A stretch of DNA of 64,000 nt from Paraburkholderia hospita (GTDB lineage: Bacteria; Pseudomonadota; Gammaproteobacteria; Burkholderiales; Burkholderiaceae): the NCBI RefSeq assembly GCF_002902965.1, contig NZ_CP026106.1:558001-622000 (forward strand), read 5' to 3'. The position numbers and the translations under genes are program-made. Shown piece by piece: positions 1 through 9,237 of this stretch. The notes under the pieces are model-generated. The model did no database searches. It had not been told where the DNA came from and saw only the letters and a list, made by a program, of their open reading frames with translations. Position 1 is the stretch's first letter. Every line of letters begins with the position of its first letter.

Positions 1-1
1 G

Positions 2-1048
2 GAAGAAGCATATAAGGTCCAGCTTCCTGGCTGGCTGATCTCGCAGGCGCCTGATGTCGTCAAGTGGCACGAGGGCGAGCGGATGCGTTATTACGCGCAG
101 CGTGGTCTGCTTGAGGACATATCGGCAGATTGGCAAAAGAACGGATGGAACACGAGCTTCGCGTCCCTGAAAGATCCGTCATCTTTTAACGGCAAGCAGT
201 ATGCGTTGCCTACCGATTATTTTTCATGGGGACTGTTTTACAGAAGGGATCTGTTTGAGAAGGCGGGTATCAAAGGTGAGCCCAAGACATGGGAGGAGTT
301 TCTTGATGCCTGCAAGAAGCTGAAGGCTGCGGGTATTACGCCAATCGCAGTGGGCGGGCGCGACTCATGGACACTTGCGGCGTGGTTCGATTACATCGAT
401 CTACGGTTGAACGGTTACGCCTTTCACATGCAGTTGATGGACGGCAAGGTTCCGTACACCGACCCCCGCGTGAAGAAAGCATATGAAGCATGGAAGGTTC
501 TGCTCGACAACAAATACTTTGTCGACAACGCGCTGTCGTACACCCTCGATTCCGCCCAACCGCTGCTGATACAAGGTCAGGCGGCCATGATGCTGATGGG
601 CACGTTCATCTCGGGCGGATTGCCCGACGCGCTCAAGTCAAAGGTTGGTTACTTCCAGTTTCCGGTCATGGACTCAAAATTGCCGGTGGCAGAAGACGGC
701 TCTGCAGACTGTCTGAATATCCCGTCGCGCGCGAAGAACAAGGCCGATGCCCGACGTTTTCTCGCGTTCATCGCGAAACCGGATGTCGACGGAAACCTCG
801 CAAAGGCGTTTGGATCTCTGCCCGCAAACAATCAGGCGACGGTACCTGACGACCCGTACGCGAAGAAAGGATTTGAGATCCTGTCGAACACGAAGGGCGG
901 CATTGCACAGTTCTACGACCGCGACATGACAAAGGAAATGGCGGACGAGGGGATGAAGGGCATGCAGCGCTTCGTCGGTGATCCATCGACGCTCGACCAG
1001 GTGCTCGCACATCTGGAGGAGACGCGCGCCCGGATATCCAAAAAATGA
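2..1048 (+). CDS. Sugar ABC transporter substrate-binding protein (5' end outside window)
   Basis: The reading frame is open from base 2, so the gene starts upstream and its signal peptide is not visible; about 348 residues are seen. It reads as a family 1 extracellular solute-binding protein (MalE/UgpB type): an early DYFSWGLFYRRDLFEKAGI block, then PKTWEEFLDACKKLKAAGI, and a late 'AAMMLMGTFI' block, all typical of this fold. It would deliver a sugar in the periplasm to the two permeases encoded directly downstream. With a GH42 beta-galactosidase in the same unit, a galactoside is the likely ligand (inference). No ATPase gene is visible; it may lie upstream or be supplied in trans. Confidence 0.88.
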   Translation, partial: EEAYKVQLPGWLISQAPDVVKWHEGERMRYYAQRGLLEDISADWQKNGWNTSFASLKDPSSFNGKQYALPTDYFSWGLFYRRDLFEKAGIKGEPKTWEEFLDACKKLKAAGITPIAVGGRDSWTLAAWFDYIDLRLNGYAFHMQLMDGKVPYTDPRVKKAYEAWKVLLDNKYFVDNALSYTLDSAQPLLIQGQAAMMLMGTFISGGLPDALKSKVGYFQFPVMDSKLPVAEDGSADCLNIPSRAKNKADARRFLAFIAKPDVDGNLAKAFGSLPANNQATVPDDPYAKKGFEILSNTKGGIAQFYDRDMTKEMADEGMKGMQRFVGDPSTLDQVLAHLEETRARISKK

Positions 1049-1137
1049 GCATTCGCAACCGACGCGGGCTCGCGCCAGATACGGGCCAAGGGAATCCCAC
1101 GAGCATGCGCATTGTGCATGCTTCACTGGGCCGAAAA

Positions 1138-2013
1138 ATGTCCACTTCCATCGCTGCTTCTCCACTAGCGCGACGTCGCCGCCGCGCAGCAGCGCTGTTT
1201 CTCGCGCCGGCTTGCGTGATGTTCGTGGTGTACGTTATTTATCCGATCATTCGCAGCATCGTGCTCAGCTTCTATGACTGGGACGGTGTAGGACCGTCTA
1301 CTTTCGTAGGGCTCGCGAACTACCACGAGTTGATCCACTCGGATACGTTCTACAGCGCGTTGAAGAACAATGTGATCTGGCTCGTACTGCTTCTTCTCGC
1401 ACCACCTATCGGACTGATGCTGGCCCTGTACCTGAATCAGACTGTCCGCGGGATGCGTGTCGTGAAGTCCCTGTTTTTTGCGCCTTTCGTGGTTTCTGGT
1501 GTTGTTATCGGCTTGGTCTTTAGCTGGTTTTATGACCCTGCGTTCGGTCTGCTCAAGGTGATTATTGGGCACGGTATTCCCGTGCTCGGCGACGAACACT
1601 ACGCGACGCTGGGAATCATTGTGGCGGCACTCTGGGTGCAGATTCCTTTCTGCATGATTCTCTTTTTGACGAGTCTTACCAGTATTAATCCAGAGGTAAT
1701 TGAAGCCGGCCGACTGGAAGGGGCGCGCGGGTGGAATCTGCTTTGGCACGTAGTCCTTCCGCAACTGCGGCCCGCGACATTCATGGCGATCACGCTGACG
1801 GTTATCGGCGCACTTCGCAGCTTCGATCTGATCTCCGTTATGACCGCTGGGGGGCCATTCGATAGCTCAACCGTTCTCGCGTACTACATGTACGACCAGG
1901 CCATCAAGTATTTCCGTTTCGGATATTCGGCATCTATCGCAGTCGTGCTGTTTCTGATCATGCTCGTGTTCATTGCCTATCAGCTGCGTCGGCTGTTGCG
2001 CTCTGACCGCTGA
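1138..2013 (+). CDS. Sugar ABC transporter permease, MalF/UgpA type
   Basis: Inner-membrane permease of a carbohydrate ABC importer, 291 aa. A hydrophobic first segment follows an Arg-rich N-terminus (near residues 18-35) and further membrane spans follow. The EAA loop reads 'EAGRLEGARGWNLLWHVVLPQLRP', the site that contacts the ATPase (given here only as the family landmark). An upstream in-frame ATG at 1105 exists, but ATG 1138 gives the usual family length. It lies 90 bases after the binding-protein gene and 16 bases before the second permease, so the three form one transport operon. Confidence 0.88.
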   Translation: MSTSIAASPLARRRRRAAALFLAPACVMFVVYVIYPIIRSIVLSFYDWDGVGPSTFVGLANYHELIHSDTFYSALKNNVIWLVLLLLAPPIGLMLALYLNQTVRGMRVVKSLFFAPFVVSGVVIGLVFSWFYDPAFGLLKVIIGHGIPVLGDEHYATLGIIVAALWVQIPFCMILFLTSLTSINPEVIEAGRLEGARGWNLLWHVVLPQLRPATFMAITLTVIGALRSFDLISVMTAGGPFDSSTVLAYYMYDQAIKYFRFGYSASIAVVLFLIMLVFIAYQLRRLLRSDR

Positions 2014-2029
2014 CTCACGGAGTTCTCAC

Positions 2030-2881
2030 ATGTATCCCTTACCCGTTGCCAGCTGGAAGCCCGCCAATCGCGCACTCTACAAGGTCTCGTTGCCAATCTC
2101 CCTGGTTATCTGGCTCATGCCCTTACTCGCCGTACTGGTGACATCAGTACGCTCCTCCGACGAACAGATGCAGGGAAATTACTGGGGATGGCCGCACGAT
2201 TTTGCGGCATATCAAAACTACCGGACTGTGCTGGTGGATTCCCCGATGCTGCATTACGCATGGAATAGCTGCCTGATTACGTTTCCTTCGGTTCTCGGCG
2301 CGATCGCTCTTTCTGCAATGGCGGGTTTCGCTCTATCAACCTATCGGTTCAAGGGAAATACGGCGGTGCTTGCCGCGTTCGTCGCGGGCAACTTCGTGCC
2401 GATTCAGATACTTATGATTCCCGTACGCGACCTGACCTTAAAACTGGGTCTGTTCAATACAGTTGGCGGCCTCATCCTCTTTCACCTTTCTTTCCAGACA
2501 GGGTTTTGCACACTTTTCCTGCGGAATTTCATCAAGGAACTTCCGTATGAGCTGATTGAGGCGGCTCGCGTGGAAGGCGCAACCGAATGGCAACTGTTCT
2601 TCAGGATCGTACTTCCGCTGATCCGGCCGGCCCTCGCGGCACTCGCCGTGCTGGTTTTCACGTTCGTATGGAACGACTACTTCTGGGCGCTGTGTCTGAC
2701 GCAAGGTGACGATGCAGCACCTCTCACAGTTGGCGTTGCGGCCCTTAAGGGACAATGGACGACTGCCTGGAATCTTGTCTCTGCCGGCTCCCTGCTAGCA
2801 GCACTGCCCTCGGTCTTGATTTTTTTCACGATGCAGAAGCATTTTGTTGCCGGTCTGACTTTCGGCGCGACAAAGGGCTAA
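2030..2881 (+). CDS. Sugar ABC transporter permease, MalG/UgpE type
   Basis: Second permease half of the carbohydrate importer, 283 aa. It has the short cytoplasmic N-terminus, a first span near residues 20-40 and the MalG-type EAA loop 'EAARVEGATEWQLF'. ATG 2030 is preceded by ACGGAG at suitable spacing, which is why it is preferred over the more upstream in-frame start inside the previous gene. The beta-galactosidase gene starts 65 bases downstream, supporting import of a galactoside that is then hydrolysed in the cytoplasm. Confidence 0.88.
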   Translation: MYPLPVASWKPANRALYKVSLPISLVIWLMPLLAVLVTSVRSSDEQMQGNYWGWPHDFAAYQNYRTVLVDSPMLHYAWNSCLITFPSVLGAIALSAMAGFALSTYRFKGNTAVLAAFVAGNFVPIQILMIPVRDLTLKLGLFNTVGGLILFHLSFQTGFCTLFLRNFIKELPYELIEAARVEGATEWQLFFRIVLPLIRPALAALAVLVFTFVWNDYFWALCLTQGDDAAPLTVGVAALKGQWTTAWNLVSAGSLLAALPSVLIFFTMQKHFVAGLTFGATKG

Positions 2882-2946
2882 GCCAGTTCATCTTTGCGCT
2901 GGCGACTTGAATGCCGGCATATATCTCACATTTTTCAGGAATCTCT

Positions 2947-4929
2947 ATGAAGGTTGGTGTCGACTATTACCCCGAACACTGGGACTGCGAGATATGGGAA
3001 GAAGATGCGCAGCGTATGCAGGCGGCAGGCATCACCGTCGTGCGCCTTGCTGAATTTGCCTGGTCCAGGCTTGAGCCAATCGAAGGAAAGTTTGACTTCG
3101 CGTGGCTAGACGATGCGATCGACACCCTCGGACGGCGGGGCATTCAAGTTGTAATCGGCACGCCGAGCGCGACTCCGCCGAACTGGCTGGTTGAAAAGTA
3201 CCCAGATGTTCTTCCTCTGGACAACAAACGACAGCCGGTCTACCCGGGGGTCCGGTTGCATCGTTGCTACAACAGCCCATCCTTGCGTCGCCACACGGAA
3301 ATCATCGTTAAGAAGCTGACCGCTCGGTATGGTCATAATCCGAACGTAATCGGCTGGCAGACCGACAACGAGATGATTGGAAACGACAGTCATAGCGATG
3401 CGGCGATTAGCGATTTCAGGCTGTGGTTGAAAAAGAAATATGGCGATCTGACGACACTGAACCGCGAGTGGGGGACGGTCGTATGGAGCGGAGAATATAG
3501 CGAGTGGACTCAGGTGAATACCCCTCTCGGTGGTTCACCTTATCAAAATCCGTCGTTCCTTCTCGACTATCAGCGCTTCTGTTCGGACTCAGTTGCAGAT
3601 TTCAACCGATTCCAGGCGCGCATCATCAGGGAGAATTGCGCAGGTCAGTTCATCACGCATAACCTTTGGGGATATCCGGTCGTCAACGACTACTATGATT
3701 TGTTCGACAAAATGGACTTTGCGTCGGTTGATTACTATCCAGGTACCGACCTCTCAAACGACAGTAAATCGTGGATCTACCATGGAGCGTTGACGCACGA
3801 TCTCACACGCGGAATCAAGCGGAGAAATTTCTGGGTGATGGAGCAGCTCAGTGGTACGCCTGGTTGCTGGCATCCGATGTCGCGCACGCCTTATCCCGGG
3901 ATGATCCGTGCGTATGCCTGGCAAAGTGTAGCCCGCGGTGCAGACGCCGTTGTCCAGTTCCGGTGGCGTTCCGCCCGAATCGGCGCAGAGCAGTTCTGGC
4001 ATGGATTGCACGATCACCACGGCAAGCCGGGGCGCCGCTTCGATGAATTTGCCCGTTTCAGCGAGGAAGTGCGGCAATTGTCCGCGATGCTGGATGGCAC
4101 CACGGTTGTCAATGATGTCGCGATGCTCTTTTCACATGAGCAATTGAATGCGTTACAGATTCAACCTCAATCTGACGGGTTTGACTATCTTCGCAATTTC
4201 AAGCAGATCCACCACGCATTCCTCAGGTTGGGAATTGGCACCGATGTCATTAACTGGACGTCTGACTTCAGTACGTATCGTCTGGTGGTCGCACCGTTCC
4301 TCTTTCTTGAGAACGATGAGGTAGTAGACAAGCTGCGCGCCTTTGCCTCTGCGGGAGGGACTGTCATTCTGACGACGCGCTCTGGCGTGAAGAACATGAC
4401 GAACGTTTGCCTCTCGACAGAGCTGCCGGGAGGATTGCGTGACCTCGCTGGCGTAGTGGTTGAGGAGTATGACCCGGTCGGAAATGACGGGCAGACATTG
4501 GTATTGCGGGGAAATTTTGAGGCGGGATGTTCCCAGTGGTGTGACATTCTTGCTCCGATAACTGCAGAGTCTGTCGGAGACTACACGACGGATTTCTTCG
4601 CCGGGCGGACTGCGATAACCCGAAATTCGTTTGGAAAGGGTGTGGCGTACTACATCGGAACCATTCTGGACGATGAGGGTTATCGAGCCCTTATCAAAGA
4701 CGTTGCGAGTGACCTTGACCTTGCGGCATTCGATAACCTCCCACCGGGTGTCGAGTTGTCAGTTCGATCGGGCAGCGGGAAGCAATTGCTGTTCGTTCTC
4801 AATCTGACGAAGGGCAAGAACGAACTCCAACTCCCGGTGGCGGCGCTCCGTAGTGCGCTTACGGGAGAAGCGATCACGCAACCTCTGGTTCTGGAACCTA
4901 TGGGCGTGGAAGTCTTGCTTCTTCAGTGA
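2947..4929 (+). CDS. Beta-galactosidase, glycoside hydrolase family 42
   Basis: A 660-aa GH42 enzyme predicted to hydrolyse terminal beta-galactosides in the cytoplasm. The family start 'VGVDYYPEHWD' is present. The acid/base Glu is E142 in 'WQTDNEMIG' and the nucleophile Glu is E299 in 'NFWVMEQLSG', both in the expected TIM-barrel context. The trimerisation domain (about 380-590) and a C-terminal beta domain follow, so length is normal. ATG 2947 has CAGGA six bases upstream. No signal peptide is seen. It is the last intact gene of the sugar operon; a broken dehydrogenase follows. Confidence 0.93.
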   Translation: MKVGVDYYPEHWDCEIWEEDAQRMQAAGITVVRLAEFAWSRLEPIEGKFDFAWLDDAIDTLGRRGIQVVIGTPSATPPNWLVEKYPDVLPLDNKRQPVYPGVRLHRCYNSPSLRRHTEIIVKKLTARYGHNPNVIGWQTDNEMIGNDSHSDAAISDFRLWLKKKYGDLTTLNREWGTVVWSGEYSEWTQVNTPLGGSPYQNPSFLLDYQRFCSDSVADFNRFQARIIRENCAGQFITHNLWGYPVVNDYYDLFDKMDFASVDYYPGTDLSNDSKSWIYHGALTHDLTRGIKRRNFWVMEQLSGTPGCWHPMSRTPYPGMIRAYAWQSVARGADAVVQFRWRSARIGAEQFWHGLHDHHGKPGRRFDEFARFSEEVRQLSAMLDGTTVVNDVAMLFSHEQLNALQIQPQSDGFDYLRNFKQIHHAFLRLGIGTDVINWTSDFSTYRLVVAPFLFLENDEVVDKLRAFASAGGTVILTTRSGVKNMTNVCLSTELPGGLRDLAGVVVEEYDPVGNDGQTLVLRGNFEAGCSQWCDILAPITAESVGDYTTDFFAGRTAITRNSFGKGVAYYIGTILDDEGYRALIKDVASDLDLAAFDNLPPGVELSVRSGSGKQLLFVLNLTKGKNELQLPVAALRSALTGEAITQPLVLEPMGVEVLLLQ

Positions 4930-5074
4930 ACGGCGGAAATGGTGAGGCTGACGGGACGGCCGCTTGCAGGGCGCCAAAGGGCCGAACACGTGGCGGGTTA
5001 TCGGAAAAGGTGAGCGCGGCGAATATGCGCGACTCCAGTACTCATTGACCATTTGATTTTCGAAGGCAACAAGT

Positions 5075-5440
5075 GTGTCCGCACAGGCGGATAGGAACGA
5101 CGATTTGCGTACTCGCATTCCCAGCCTTGCCAATCGCACTGTGCTTATCACCGGCGGTGCTACGGGTATCGGTGCCGCGTTTGTCGAGCATTTTTCAACC
5201 AAAAGGCGAAGGTGGGATTCCTGGACACCGATGTGCGAGCAGGCGATACCCTAGCCGAGGGATTAGCAGATCGCCGCGGCGCTGATACTGATTCGAGTGA
5301 ACTCACTTGTCCCAGGATGGGTCATGACGGGTAAGTAAAAGCGAATATGGCTCGGCGAGTCAGGGCTCCGCGCGATCAAGGGGGGGCAGTGCCTCGACGA
5401 TGTGTTGCTGCCGGAGCATATAGCGCGTGCCGCGTTGGGA
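5075..5440 (+). pseudogene. Decayed SDR sugar dehydrogenase
   Basis: Fragments of one short-chain dehydrogenase are spread over three frames. From GTG 5075 the frame gives the NAD-binding start 'TVLITGGATGIG'. A one-base shift near 5195 is needed to continue into 'KVGFLDTD'. Most of the middle of the protein, including the catalytic Tyr-x3-Lys, is absent. The C-terminal part 'IRVNSLVPGWVMTGK' resumes near 5287 and meets a TAA where family members usually have a Gln codon, then continues to 'PEHIARAALG'. Intact relatives are about 250 aa and often sit in sugar ABC operons, so this was probably the last gene of the galactoside operon. Confidence 0.8.
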
Positions 5441-5564
5441 CACGCGCACAGGGTATCCGCGCTCGCGGCGTGCGTCGTGTCTGCCGTCATTCGACGTGAT
5501 ACGCATGTCTATTGCTGCATCGTGCATTGCGCTATCCTGACTCACCTGTTTAAAATGAGGATGC

Positions 5565-5750
5565 ATGAAGCTTTCGAAATGCCTGTTGCTGATGGCGTTG
5601 TCACTGTCCGCTGTCGGTCACGCGCAAACTTCGCAGAAGTATTACTTCGGCGAAGGCCAGAGCGCGCCGCAAAGCGGGCGTGCCACTTCGCACAATCGGC
5701 ATCACACGAAGCACCATTCGCCGCATAAGAACCAGTATTCGCATCCCTGA
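5565..5750 (+). CDS. Small secreted His-rich protein of unknown function
   Basis: A 61-aa protein with a Sec signal peptide (Lys at 3 and 6, hydrophobic 'LLLMALSLSAVG', likely cleavage after HAQ or nearby). The short mature part carries an aromatic patch 'KYYFGEG' and a C-terminus rich in His, Lys and Ser ('HNRHHTKHHSPHKN'). TGAGG stands just before the start. I do not recognise a named family. A His-rich periplasmic peptide could bind metal, but that is inference from composition only. It stands alone between decayed sequences. Confidence 0.6.
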   Translation: MKLSKCLLLMALSLSAVGHAQTSQKYYFGEGQSAPQSGRATSHNRHHTKHHSPHKNQYSHP

Positions 5751-5811
5751 TGCGGTTCGCGAGAGCACTAGAGGGTCGGCCGTGACTCGTAAAATTTTCG
5801 CCATAATGGCC

Positions 5812-5996
5812 TTAAGCCGCTGATCTCAATGAGAAATCGAAGTCGATCGTCGGATCGAGCGGTGGCACCTTTCGCTGGAGGTCGAGCAGATAGGAGCCGA
5901 GGCGGTTGATATGGTCCTTCCCGTAAGGCGAGAGTGTCTCGAGCACGCCGGCATCGACCGGATGCCCCTTACGCTGCCTGATGAGCCCCTTTCCTC
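5812..5996 (-). pseudogene. C-terminal remnant of a Tn3-family transposase
   Basis: Translated on the minus strand this segment ends at a TAA (5814-5812) and reads 'VLETLSPYGKDHINRLGSY' followed by 'PTIDFDFSLRSAA'. The 'LSP.G..HIN..G.Y' block is the conserved end of Tn3-type TnpA proteins. About 55 codons remain; the rest of the transposase is missing and no 38-bp terminal repeat could be identified by eye. It marks an old transposition event beside the decayed SDR gene. Confidence 0.65.
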
Positions 5997-6225
5997 GAAC
6001 GTGGGGGCGGTGTCGTGTTCAGGCTGTCTGTCAATTCGCAGCTAGCATCTGGAACAGTAAATCGCCCGTCGCGTAGCGACACTGCTGTTCCAGCGACACT
6101 TCTTCAATGAAAATTATGCGAACCACTCACGCAGTCACGCAACGCATTGTGCTGCCGCTGATGTTAGCCAGCTAACTGTGACCGACTGATTTCCATGGCG
6201 ATTCTCAGGTCATTGCGGACTACCA
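5997..6225. other. Short non-coding gap between Tn3 remnant and IclR pseudogene
   Basis: I see no gene here. The only local structure noted is a small GTCGC-GTA-GCGAC hairpin near 6075-6090. The stretch probably includes material beyond the end of the former Tn3 element, but no terminal inverted repeat was recognised. Confidence 0.4.
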
Positions 6226-7027
6226 TCAAACCATCGACGATAGTGTGCGCGCCCCGCTTTCTAGCGCAGGCAATATCTCGTCGACCATTTGCGTCGGCGT
6301 CATCCGGCTCGAATGCACACTTACCGTTAGCGCACAGTTCAGCTGATTTCGCACGTTCATAACCGGAACTGCGATCGAACGCAATCCAATCTCATACTCC
6401 TCATCAATTACCGAATGCCGTTCGTTGCGTGTCTGTTGAAACTGCGAAAGGATTTGCGCACGATCGGGAATCGTCTTCGCGCTGAACGGCTTGATGTCGA
6501 TGCTCTCGAGATACTGCCGGATCTGAGCATCGGTACGGTGCATCATCAGCACGCGGCCGGAAGCCGCGCAGTAGGCGGGTAGCCGCGTGCCGATGCCGAT
6601 CGACACCGACGCGATGCACGTCGCGGATGAGCGGCCGACAAATACAACCTCGTCGCCATCGAGCAGCGTGAGCGATGGACCTCATTCATGCGTTCGCCGA
6701 TCACCTCGAGGATCGGCTGTGCGAGTTTTGTCAGCGACGCGCCCGACAAGTAGGCATAGCCGAGCTTCAGGATACGCGGCGTCAGGCGAAAAAATTTGCC
6801 TTCGAACTCCGCGTAGCCAAGCTTTGTGAGCGTCAGCAGATAACGGCGTGCCCCGGCACGCGTAAGTCCCGTCTTCTCGGCGACGACTGCCGCTGTGAGC
6901 GCGACCTCCGAAGCATTGAATGCCTCAATGACGGCAAACCCCTTCTCGAACGCGCCGACGAAATCGCGGTCCGTCTGGCAAGTTTTGTCGCGTCGACGAG
7001 AACATCGACATTGATGATTCTCGTCAT
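6226..7027 (-). pseudogene. IclR-family regulator broken by two frameshifts
   Basis: An almost complete IclR protein can be assembled only by changing frame twice. From ATG 7027 ('MTRIINVDVLVDATKLA') a shift near 6980 is needed to enter 'QTDRDFVGAFEKGFAVIEAF', the winged-helix start of PcaR/PcaU-like IclR proteins. A second one-base shift near 6672 is needed to pass from 'ERMNEVH' to 'LTLLDGDEVVFVG' in the effector domain, which then runs intact to 'GARTLSSMV'. It is divergent from the leuC-like operon at 7169 and was probably its regulator. Either it is a true pseudogene or the consensus has two one-base errors. Confidence 0.8.
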
Positions 7028-7121
7028 CGCGATCGGCGATGGTGCCTTTCCAAAAGACCACGAACAAGCCGACGTGCCTGATGCATGATGCTTTCACACC
7101 AGAATCAATTGCGAAACCGCA

Positions 7122-7142
7122 CGGCCGTGTTTGCCACGGCCG
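7122..7142. promoter_or_regulatory. Perfect 8-bp inverted repeat upstream of leuC-like operon
   Basis: CGGCCGTG and CACGGCCG are separated by TTTGC. It lies between the broken IclR gene and the operon starting at 7169, 27 bases before that start. It could be an operator for the divergent regulator, or an RNA hairpin in the leader. The sequence supports the symmetry; the function is inferred from position. Confidence 0.4.
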
Positions 7143-7168
7143 ATAAATTGATGGAGCGAGACAAAGCA

Positions 7169-8599
7169 ATGCAATCTGACCAAGCCATGGGTGGTCCGAG
7201 AACCCTTTACGACAAGATCTGGGACGCTCACCGGGTGATGACGCGTGACGATGGGCAGGACCTGCTGTTCATAGACCGGCATTTCGTTCACGACGTCACT
7301 GCACAATCGTTTGACATGTTGCGTGAGCGTGGACTCAAACCGCGCTCGCCCGATCGCATCTTCGGCACGGCCGACCACTACGTTTCCAGCGCGGCGAACG
7401 ATATGGCGTCCGTGGCAGACCCCGAGCGGCGAGCCATGATCACGGCCTTGCAACGTGATACCGCGGAGTCGCGCATCACGCTGTTCGATATGGATGACTC
7501 GCGGCGCGGAATCGTGCATGTCGTCGGACCCGAGCAAGGTTTAAGTCTGCCTGGCATGACCGTCGTCTGCGCCGACAGCCACACGTCGACGCACGGCGCG
7601 CTCGGGGCGCTGGCATTCGGCATCGGCGCAACCGAGGTGGCGCACGTGCTCGCCACACAATGCCTCTGGCAGCGCAAATCGGGCAACATGCGCGTCATCC
7701 TCGACGGAAAGGCGGGTCAGGGCGTTACTGCTAAAGACTTGATTCTCGCCGTGATTGCGCGGATTGGCGTGGCTGGCGCGGCAGGCCACGTAATCGAGTA
7801 CGCCGGCTCGGCTGTCGCGGGCCTATCGATGGAAGGACGGTTGACGCTATGCAACATGACGATCGAGGCGGGCGGCCGTGCCGGAATGATCGCTCCCGAC
7901 GACACTACTTTCGGTTATCTGTCTGACCGCCCTTATGCCCCTGCAGGCGAGCAGTGGGATCGGGCGATGGCGCACTGGCGCGAGCTTTTTACCGACGCAG
8001 GCGCGGTGTTCGATCGCGAGGTGCATATCGACGTGGCTGATATCGCTCCCATGGTGACATGGGGAACCACGCCCGAATACGCGTGCGCAATCGACCACCG
8101 CGTGCCCGATCCTGCGGAGGAGGCCGACCCCGATCTCCGTGCGTCAATGTTGCGGGCACTTGAGTACATGGGGCTGAAGCCTCACGAGGCGCTGGAAGGC
8201 GTCGCGATCGATAGGGTTTTCATCGGCTCATGCACCAACGGACGGATTGAGGACCTGCGCAGCGCGGCCGAGGTCGCGCGCGGTCGCCGCGTTGCACCTG
8301 GCGTCGAGGCATGGGTGGTGCCCGGATCGCACCTGGTACGCGCGCAGGCCGAAGCCGAAGGGCTGGATCACGTGTTCAGGGAAGCCGGTTTCGAGTGGCG
8401 CTTCCCCGGCTGTTCGATGTGCCTTGCAACCAACGGCGATGTCGCTGCCCCCGGCCAGCGCTGTGCCTCTACCTCGAACCGCAATTTCGTGGGCCGTCAG
8501 GGGCCGGGCGTGCGCACACACCTGATGAGCCCGTCCATGGCTGCTGCCGCTGCAGTGATGGGTCATCTGACGGACGTGCGCCTCCTCTTGGGAGCCTGA
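7169..8599 (+). CDS. 3-isopropylmalate dehydratase-like large subunit (LeuC family)
   Basis: A 476-aa aconitase-superfamily hydratase subunit. The three cluster-binding Cys are visible: C355 in 'FIGSCTNGR', C415 and C418 in '[11 protein letters not shown]', so it should carry a [4Fe-4S] cluster and hydrate or dehydrate a (substituted) maleate/malate. Length and motifs match LeuC. Being in a catabolic operon with its own importer, not a leucine operon, it is more likely a maleate- or citraconate-hydratase-type enzyme (HbzIJ-like) than the biosynthetic enzyme; that is inference. ATG 7169 is one of several close in-frame starts (7151, 7169, 7187). Confidence 0.9.
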   Translation: MQSDQAMGGPRTLYDKIWDAHRVMTRDDGQDLLFIDRHFVHDVTAQSFDMLRERGLKPRSPDRIFGTADHYVSSAANDMASVADPERRAMITALQRDTAESRITLFDMDDSRRGIVHVVGPEQGLSLPGMTVVCADSHTSTHGALGALAFGIGATEVAHVLATQCLWQRKSGNMRVILDGKAGQGVTAKDLILAVIARIGVAGAAGHVIEYAGSAVAGLSMEGRLTLCNMTIEAGGRAGMIAPDDTTFGYLSDRPYAPAGEQWDRAMAHWRELFTDAGAVFDREVHIDVADIAPMVTWGTTPEYACAIDHRVPDPAEEADPDLRASMLRALEYMGLKPHEALEGVAIDRVFIGSCTNGRIEDLRSAAEVARGRRVAPGVEAWVVPGSHLVRAQAEAEGLDHVFREAGFEWRFPGCSMCLATNGDVAAPGQRCASTSNRNFVGRQGPGVRTHLMSPSMAAAAAVMGHLTDVRLLLGA

Positions 8600-8601
8600 A
8601 A

Positions 8602-9198
8602 ATGGACAGCCTGAAATACCTTGACTCCGTCGCGGTGCCAATTGCCGAAATCAACTGCGATACCGACCAGATACTGCCAGCACGCTTCCTCCAGAAACCT
8701 CGTTCCGACGATTTCGGCCAATTTCTGTTCCGTGCACTGCGCTTCGACCACGATGGTGCGGAGCGACCGGACTTTGTGCTCAACAAGACGCCTTACAGGC
8801 AGTCTCGCATCGTCGTAGCCAACCACAATTTCGGTTGCGGTTCTTCGCGAGAGCACGCCGTCTGGGCGCTGTATGACTACGGTATCCGGGCGGTGATTGC
8901 GCCAGGCTTCGGCGATATCTTTTTCATCAACTGCCTGAAAAACGGGCTGCTGCCCATCGTATTGCCAGAGGCCGTGGTTTTGCCGCTGCTGGACACTTTG
9001 TCGACCAGTCCGGGCAGTCGCATTGCCATCGACCTGCCCGCACAGACCGCGACGTTGCCCGACAGCTCGGCCCATGTCTTCGAGATGGAGCCGTTCGCGA
9101 AAGAGTGTCTGCTGCGAGGGATGGACGAGATCGACTACACGCTGTCGCATCAGGATCGCATCGACGCGTTCGAGCGCAACCATGCCCGAGCGTATTGA
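8602..9198 (+). CDS. 3-isopropylmalate dehydratase-like small subunit (LeuD family)
   Basis: A 198-aa partner of the large subunit encoded two bases upstream. The swivelling-domain motif 'GCGSSREHAVWAL' and 'VIAPGFGDIFFINCLKNGLLP' identify LeuD. ATG 8602 follows GGGAG. Together the two subunits form one hydratase active site in the cytoplasm. The 2-bp spacing implies coupled translation. Exact substrate unknown. Confidence 0.9.
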   Translation: MDSLKYLDSVAVPIAEINCDTDQILPARFLQKPRSDDFGQFLFRALRFDHDGAERPDFVLNKTPYRQSRIVVANHNFGCGSSREHAVWALYDYGIRAVIAPGFGDIFFINCLKNGLLPIVLPEAVVLPLLDTLSTSPGSRIAIDLPAQTATLPDSSAHVFEMEPFAKECLLRGMDEIDYTLSHQDRIDAFERNHARAY

Positions 9199-9237
9199 AG
9201 GCGCACCCTTACGGATAACAACCAAGGAGAAGCTCAG

